The notes beneath the pieces were generated by a model, which saw only the letters and a program-made list of their open reading frames with translations, made no database searches and was not told the origin of the DNA. This document shows positions 60,551-64,000 of a DNA stretch of 64,000 nucleotides, piece by piece (position 1 is the stretch's first letter; every line of letters begins with the position of its first letter). The translations under genes were made by a program, and so were the position numbers. The stretch spans positions 1 through 64,000 of the forward strand of contig JAAVHP010000029.1 in assembly GCA_014799665.1 (NCBI GenBank). Reading direction: 5' to 3'. The DNA comes from Clostridiales bacterium (GTDB lineage Bacteria; Bacillota; Clostridia; Christensenellales; Pumilibacteraceae).

Positions 60551-61698
60551 ACAGCTTCCCTCGGCTTGATCTTTTGTTTTGCGCTACCCTTTGTTTTATC
60601 GACTATCGCCGCAACGAGCAGGAGCGCTGGCAACACCACGGTGAACACGAGCGACACTATAGACGACGCGGGCGAAGCGACCACAAGCGCGAAAATTGCG
60701 GGGTCGACGAGTGCGAAAACCTGAACGGCGTACACCACAACGCACAACCCGAGCGCAATGAATATATGCGCGTTTTTGCCGATCACGAACGCGACGCACC
60801 GCGCCGTGCAATAGAAAAACAGCGCCGCTTCCACGAATACCGCAATGCTCCACAGTATGGACGAAATCATGTCGATACGCCCGTAAACGTTGCCCATGGT
60901 GTACTGCAAAATGCTCGAAAGGTTGGTCGTGCTGTCTATGAGCGTAGGCACGTTGCCGAACGCCGCGCTCAGTACGAGCGCAAAAAACACGGCGACCGCC
61001 GAGCCGAGCACTCCCGCGCCCGCGCCGAACAGCGGCGTAAACCTCTTCATCTTGGATCTGCCCACGAACAGCAACAGCGGCGTAAAATCGCCCAACCACG
61101 CGGCGTGGTTGGTAAGCCCCGTCTTGAATTTATCGGCGTTGCGCACTGCGGGAAGCACGTTGCCCAAATCGAATCCCGTCATTATAACAATGACGATAAG
61201 CACGGTAAGACACACGGTCACGATAGGCACGAGCAGTTCGTTAAGGCGGCACAGCGCGCGCAGCGTATGCACGGCGACCGCGCAAAAGAACGCAAGCAGC
61301 ACTATTATCATAAGCGAGGTGTCGAAGTCCGAAAACACGTTAGTGCCGTAAAAGGTCAGAATTTCGGCGACTGCGACATTCAGCTTGAACAGCATGAACA
61401 GCCCTATTATCGCAACGATGATTTTCGCGCCCACCTTGCCGAACAACCGCGATATAAGCGTAAAGAAATCGGTATCGCCCGCAAGGTGCATAGCAACGAG
61501 TATCACGCCGAGCGCGATAAGGTCTATCGCCGCACCGATAGCCACTATTATATACCCGTCGCGCCCCGTCGTTTGAATGAGCATGATGGGCAGCATGAAC
61601 ATTTTCGTCGCCATGGCGAGCATGAATATTATCGCTACTAATTGCTTGCCCGTGGCTTGTTTTGTTTCGATTGTGCTTTTGTCCTTTTGCGTATCCAT
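60547..61698 (-). CDS. gerAB: GerAB/ArcD/ProY-family germination permease
   Basis: A 383-residue membrane protein of the spore-germination APC-type family (GerAB). About ten helices; the first is GKQLVAIIFMLAMATKMFMLPIMLIQTTGRDGYI. GerAB is the subunit thought to bind the germinant in the spore inner membrane. It is read between gerAA and gerAC, and overlaps gerAC by the ATGA. Nothing here names the germinant. Confidence 0.93.
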   Translation of the reverse strand: MDTQKDKSTIETKQATGKQLVAIIFMLAMATKMFMLPIMLIQTTGRDGYIIVAIGAAIDLIALGVILVAMHLAGDTDFFTLISRLFGKVGAKIIVAIIGLFMLFKLNVAVAEILTFYGTNVFSDFDTSLMIIVLLAFFCAVAVHTLRALCRLNELLVPIVTVCLTVLIVIVIMTGFDLGNVLPAVRNADKFKTGLTNHAAWLGDFTPLLLFVGRSKMKRFTPLFGAGAGVLGSAVAVFFALVLSAAFGNVPTLIDSTTNLSSILQYTMGNVYGRIDMISSILWSIAVFVEAALFFYCTARCVAFVIGKNAHIFIALGLCVVVYAVQVFALVDPAIFALVVASPASSIVSLVFTVVLPALLLVAAIVDKTKGSAKQKIKPREAV

Positions 61699-61703
61699 AT
61701 GTA

Positions 61704-61888
61704 TTAATTAGGAATTGTAAATTAATAATGCCCTCATCCGTCAGCCGACGGAGCGGCTGCCACTTTCCCCATTTGGGGAAGGCATAAAGTAATCAAGCTG
61801 TATCACATTCAGCCTTCCCTAATTGGGGAAGGTGTCGCGTAGCGACGGATGAGGGCTCTTATAAATTAAACCTCTTTAATTCCTAATT
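61704..61888. repeat. Palindromic element inside the gerA operon
   Basis: Perfect 13-bp arms GCCCTCATCCGTC (61730-61742) and GACGGATGAGGGC (61844-61856), inner GGGGAAGGC/GCCTTCCC pairs, and outer AATTAGGAATT (about 61706-61716)/AATTCCTAATT (61878-61888). The gerAA TAG stop lies in the outer arm. The core resembles a widespread clostridial intergenic repeat (CCCTCATCCGTC...GGGGAAGG). Confidence 0.8.
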
Positions 61889-63298
61889 CCCCTGTCTCGT
61901 CCCGTTCATATTGGGAATACTGACGGGACGCTTTTTCATGTTGGGAAGATCGGTGCGCTCGATAGCGTCCTTAAAATCACAAGGAATAAGCGGCGCGAAC
62001 GGCGCGAGGTACGGCGCGTCGTAGCCGTTCAACGAGCAAACGTAGTGCAGCGTAAACAGCACGGCAAGTATCAACCCGAACAGTCCGCACAGCCCGCCTA
62101 TAAGCGTATAAAGCAGTCTAAGCACGCTCATAGGACCTATAAGGTTGGGAACGGTAAAGAGCGCGATCGAGCTAAGCGCGGTTATCATGACCGCGGGCGA
62201 GCTTATTATGCCCGCGTTTACAGCCGTCTCGCCGAGGACGAGCGCGCCGACTATACTCATAGCCATACCGACGGCGCGCGGCATACGAACGCTCGCCTCG
62301 CGTATGATCTCGAACAACAAAAGAACGAACAGCGTTTCGGCAAGCGGCGACAGCGGCAAGCCCTTTATCGCCGTCATGAGCGTTATCATGAACCGCACGG
62401 GTATGAGCGTATAGTGATAGTTTTGCAGCGCAACATACAGCGCGGGCAATAACGTTGCTAGCAGCAGTCCCAAATACCTGAGCACGCGAATAAACGTGCC
62501 GTAGGTCGAGCGCTGGTAATAATCGTCGCCCGACTGAAACTCCTCTATCATAACGAACGGAAGCGTCAGCACCATGGGCGTGCCGTCTACGAAAATCGCC
62601 ACCCTGCCCTCTAACATTTTCGCCGCGACGATATCCGGCTTTTCGCTCACGCCGACCTGAGTAAAGAGCGACAGCGGTTTTTCTTCGAGGTACGGCACGA
62701 GATAATGACTGTCTATCACGCCGTCGATATTGATAGCTTCCAGACGCTTTTTTATCTGCTTAACGATCTTAGCCGACGCGACCGATTTAAGATAGCATAC
62801 CGCGACCGAGGTCTGCGACCGTTTGCCTATCTCCAACCTGTCTATGGCAAGATCGGGCGTTTTAAGCCTGCGCTGTAACAGCGAAAGATTTGTTTTTATA
62901 TCCTCGATAAAGCCTTCGCGCGGTCCGCGCATGACGGTCTCAGCGGGCGGCTCAGTAATGCCACGCGTGGTGTACGACCGCGCGTTGATGACCGCGTAGT
63001 TAGTTTCGCCGTCCAAGCAAAGAATAACGTCGCCGCACAAAAGACAGTGCGTGACTTCCTCGGTGTCGCTCACTACGTTTATATCGTATTCCAAAAGCAC
63101 CCTGCTTTTTATATCGCCCAATGACGCGCTCTTGCAATCGAGATTATTGAGCGCGTACACGATTGCGCGCACGGTCGCCGAATCGGACAGATCGGGATGA
63201 ACGAGCAATGCGCCCTGCGCCCCACCGCAAGTAAGATCATGCGTGACTACGTTCGTCGGCGTAGCGAAGCTATTTAATATGCGATCAACGCTTTCCAT
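61883..63298 (-). CDS. gerAA: GerA-family spore germination protein (GerAA)
   Basis: A 471-residue GerAA subunit. An N-terminal cytosolic half (about 1-240), with GDVILCLDGETNYAVINARSYTTRGITEPPAETVMRGPREGFIEDIKTN being diagnostic, then LEGRVAIFVDGTPMVLTLPF. Four to six membrane helices occupy about 275-440. GerAA forms the oligomeric channel of the receptor. First gene of gerAA-AB-AC; the AA-AB gap of about 185 bases is filled by a palindromic element. Confidence 0.96.
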   Translation of the reverse strand: MESVDRILNSFATPTNVVTHDLTCGGAQGALLVHPDLSDSATVRAIVYALNNLDCKSASLGDIKSRVLLEYDINVVSDTEEVTHCLLCGDVILCLDGETNYAVINARSYTTRGITEPPAETVMRGPREGFIEDIKTNLSLLQRRLKTPDLAIDRLEIGKRSQTSVAVCYLKSVASAKIVKQIKKRLEAINIDGVIDSHYLVPYLEEKPLSLFTQVGVSEKPDIVAAKMLEGRVAIFVDGTPMVLTLPFVMIEEFQSGDDYYQRSTYGTFIRVLRYLGLLLATLLPALYVALQNYHYTLIPVRFMITLMTAIKGLPLSPLAETLFVLLLFEIIREASVRMPRAVGMAMSIVGALVLGETAVNAGIISSPAVMITALSSIALFTVPNLIGPMSVLRLLYTLIGGLCGLFGLILAVLFTLHYVCSLNGYDAPYLAPFAPLIPCDFKDAIERTDLPNMKKRPVSIPNMNGTRQGN

Positions 63299-63333
63299 AC
63301 CGATATTTTGCGGAACGAAACTATCTTTTATGC

Positions 63334-63364
63334 AAAGAAAAACCCCGCTCCTTCGAGCGAGGTC
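63334..63364 (-). terminator. Intrinsic terminator of the 63384 gene
   Basis: ACC-CGCTC pairs with GAGCG-GGT around CTTC, with TTTTTCTTT after it on the minus strand. Confidence 0.8.
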
Positions 63365-63383
63365 CTTATCGAATAAAGCGTGA

Positions 63384-64000
63384 TTATTTTATCTTGTACA
63401 CTTCGTCGTATTCGCCGTCGGAGTACGAAACGAACGAGCCGTTTACGTAAACATTGCCGATAGTGTTTACGTTTTCAAAGGTCTTAATCGCCTTTTGCTC
63501 GTAGTTATAAACCGTTACGGTATACTTGCTGTCGGTTCTTGTCGAAACGACGTATATGCCATTGGAATAGGTTTCTACGTATACACCTTCTTCCGCATCG
63601 TTCTGCGGCAATGCCGTTTCGCTGCCGTTTTTATTGAGAAGAACGGAGATCGTTTCGCCGTCGTCGTTCTCCTTGGTTGCGATCGCTATTCCGCCGTAGA
63701 ACGTGCCTATCGACTTATATTTAGGCTCGATGACGATTTTGCCGTTATAGTCTTTAAGACCTACTTTACCGCCGTGGGTGAACGAAATAAGCTGCTCGTT
63801 TACGTACAGCGAACCAGATATATCGCAAACGTAGTTATAGCCGCCGTCGAAAACGTAGCCGCTATTGTAGCTGTTATAGCCGAGCAGCGCGAACCTGTCG
63901 TCGGTAAGCTTGTATAGGCTCGTATAGTTCCTGACCTCGTCGGGCACTTGGCACGCGATGCGCAAGCTGCTGTCGGCAATATACACCGAGCTGTCGCTCT
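63384..64000 (-). CDS. WG-repeat-like protein, N-terminal part outside window
   Basis: At least 205 residues; the frame stays open to the right edge, so the protein is longer. It contains repeating beta units such as GKVGLKDYNGKIVIEPKYKSIGTFYGGIAIATKE, which is the 'WG/KWG repeat' pattern, although the Trp-Gly is replaced. Further units are YIADSSLRIAC and LYVNEQLISFTHGG. Such repeats form propellers or toroids, often outside the cell. The possible GTG start at 63986 is probably internal. Function is not known. Confidence 0.65.
   Translation of the reverse strand, partial: SDSSVYIADSSLRIACQVPDEVRNYTSLYKLTDDRFALLGYNSYNSGYVFDGGYNYVCDISGSLYVNEQLISFTHGGKVGLKDYNGKIVIEPKYKSIGTFYGGIAIATKENDDGETISVLLNKNGSETALPQNDAEEGVYVETYSNGIYVVSTRTDSKYTVTVYNYEQKAIKTFENVNTIGNVYVNGSFVSYSDGEYDEVYKIK

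Overview
The window looks like a chromosomal segment of a spore-forming, low-complexity-rich member of the class Clostridia (Bacillota). The evidence is a partial 16S rRNA gene at the left edge, a gerA-type germinant receptor operon, a T-box upstream of thrS, an S4-domain RqcP, and the gene order rpsO-pnp-ylxY-M16 peptidase-ftsK/spoIIIE-rimO-pgsA-cinA-recA, which is familiar from Bacillus and Clostridium. No plasmid, prophage or CRISPR locus is visible. Placement below class would need the full 16S.

Layout. 1-0.8 kb: 5' part of 16S rRNA with its promoter (minus strand). 1-4 kb: small plus-strand genes, namely a zinc-ribbon/helical-repeat protein, two tandem paralogues of unknown function and an enlarged YidD. 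4-5.3 kb: a MarR repressor and a DUF5131 protein under two visible MarR-type operators. 5.4-8.8 kb: rqcP-ispDF-ktrB-ktrA (ribosome rescue, isoprenoid precursors, potassium uptake). 9-10.4 kb: a MATE efflux pump flanked by copies of one dual-hairpin repeat. 11.1-26 kb: a 3,965-residue membrane-anchored surface protein, divergent from a membrane-tethered PadR-type regulator that overlaps a tyrosine recombinase gene. The shared upstream region holds three TTGTTCACAA-like sites around the giant gene's promoter. 26-30.5 kb: thrS with T-box, a VTT-family membrane protein, an HD hydrolase and RNase HI. 30.7 kb: tRNA-Trp. 31-33.6 kb: an alcohol/aldehyde dehydrogenase pair with two palindromic operators. 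33.6-52.4 kb: a long minus-strand block for DNA repair, tRNA and ribosome modification, division and RNA decay (rpsO to ruvC). 52.6-56.6 kb: a PfoR-like PTS EIIC protein, argG and argH. 56.6-64 kb: a stand-alone Spo0A-C-like DNA-binding protein, rpsU, a large membrane protein, the gerA operon and a partial WG-repeat-like protein.

Three things stand out. First, four copies of a 124-193 bp long-hairpin element sit in operon gaps at 29.9, 34.2, 36.2 and 43.3 kb. Their outer stems differ in sequence but keep pairing, their inner tandem G-A mismatches are conserved, and three of the four begin at the upstream gene's TGA stop codon. Second, the giant adhesin-like gene, the membrane-anchored PadR and the recombinase look like one surface-expression locus. 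Third, several genes (rqcP, MATE, the 526-residue membrane protein and possibly the VTT protein) have a -10 box 6-10 bases before the start codon, implying leaderless or nearly leaderless mRNAs.
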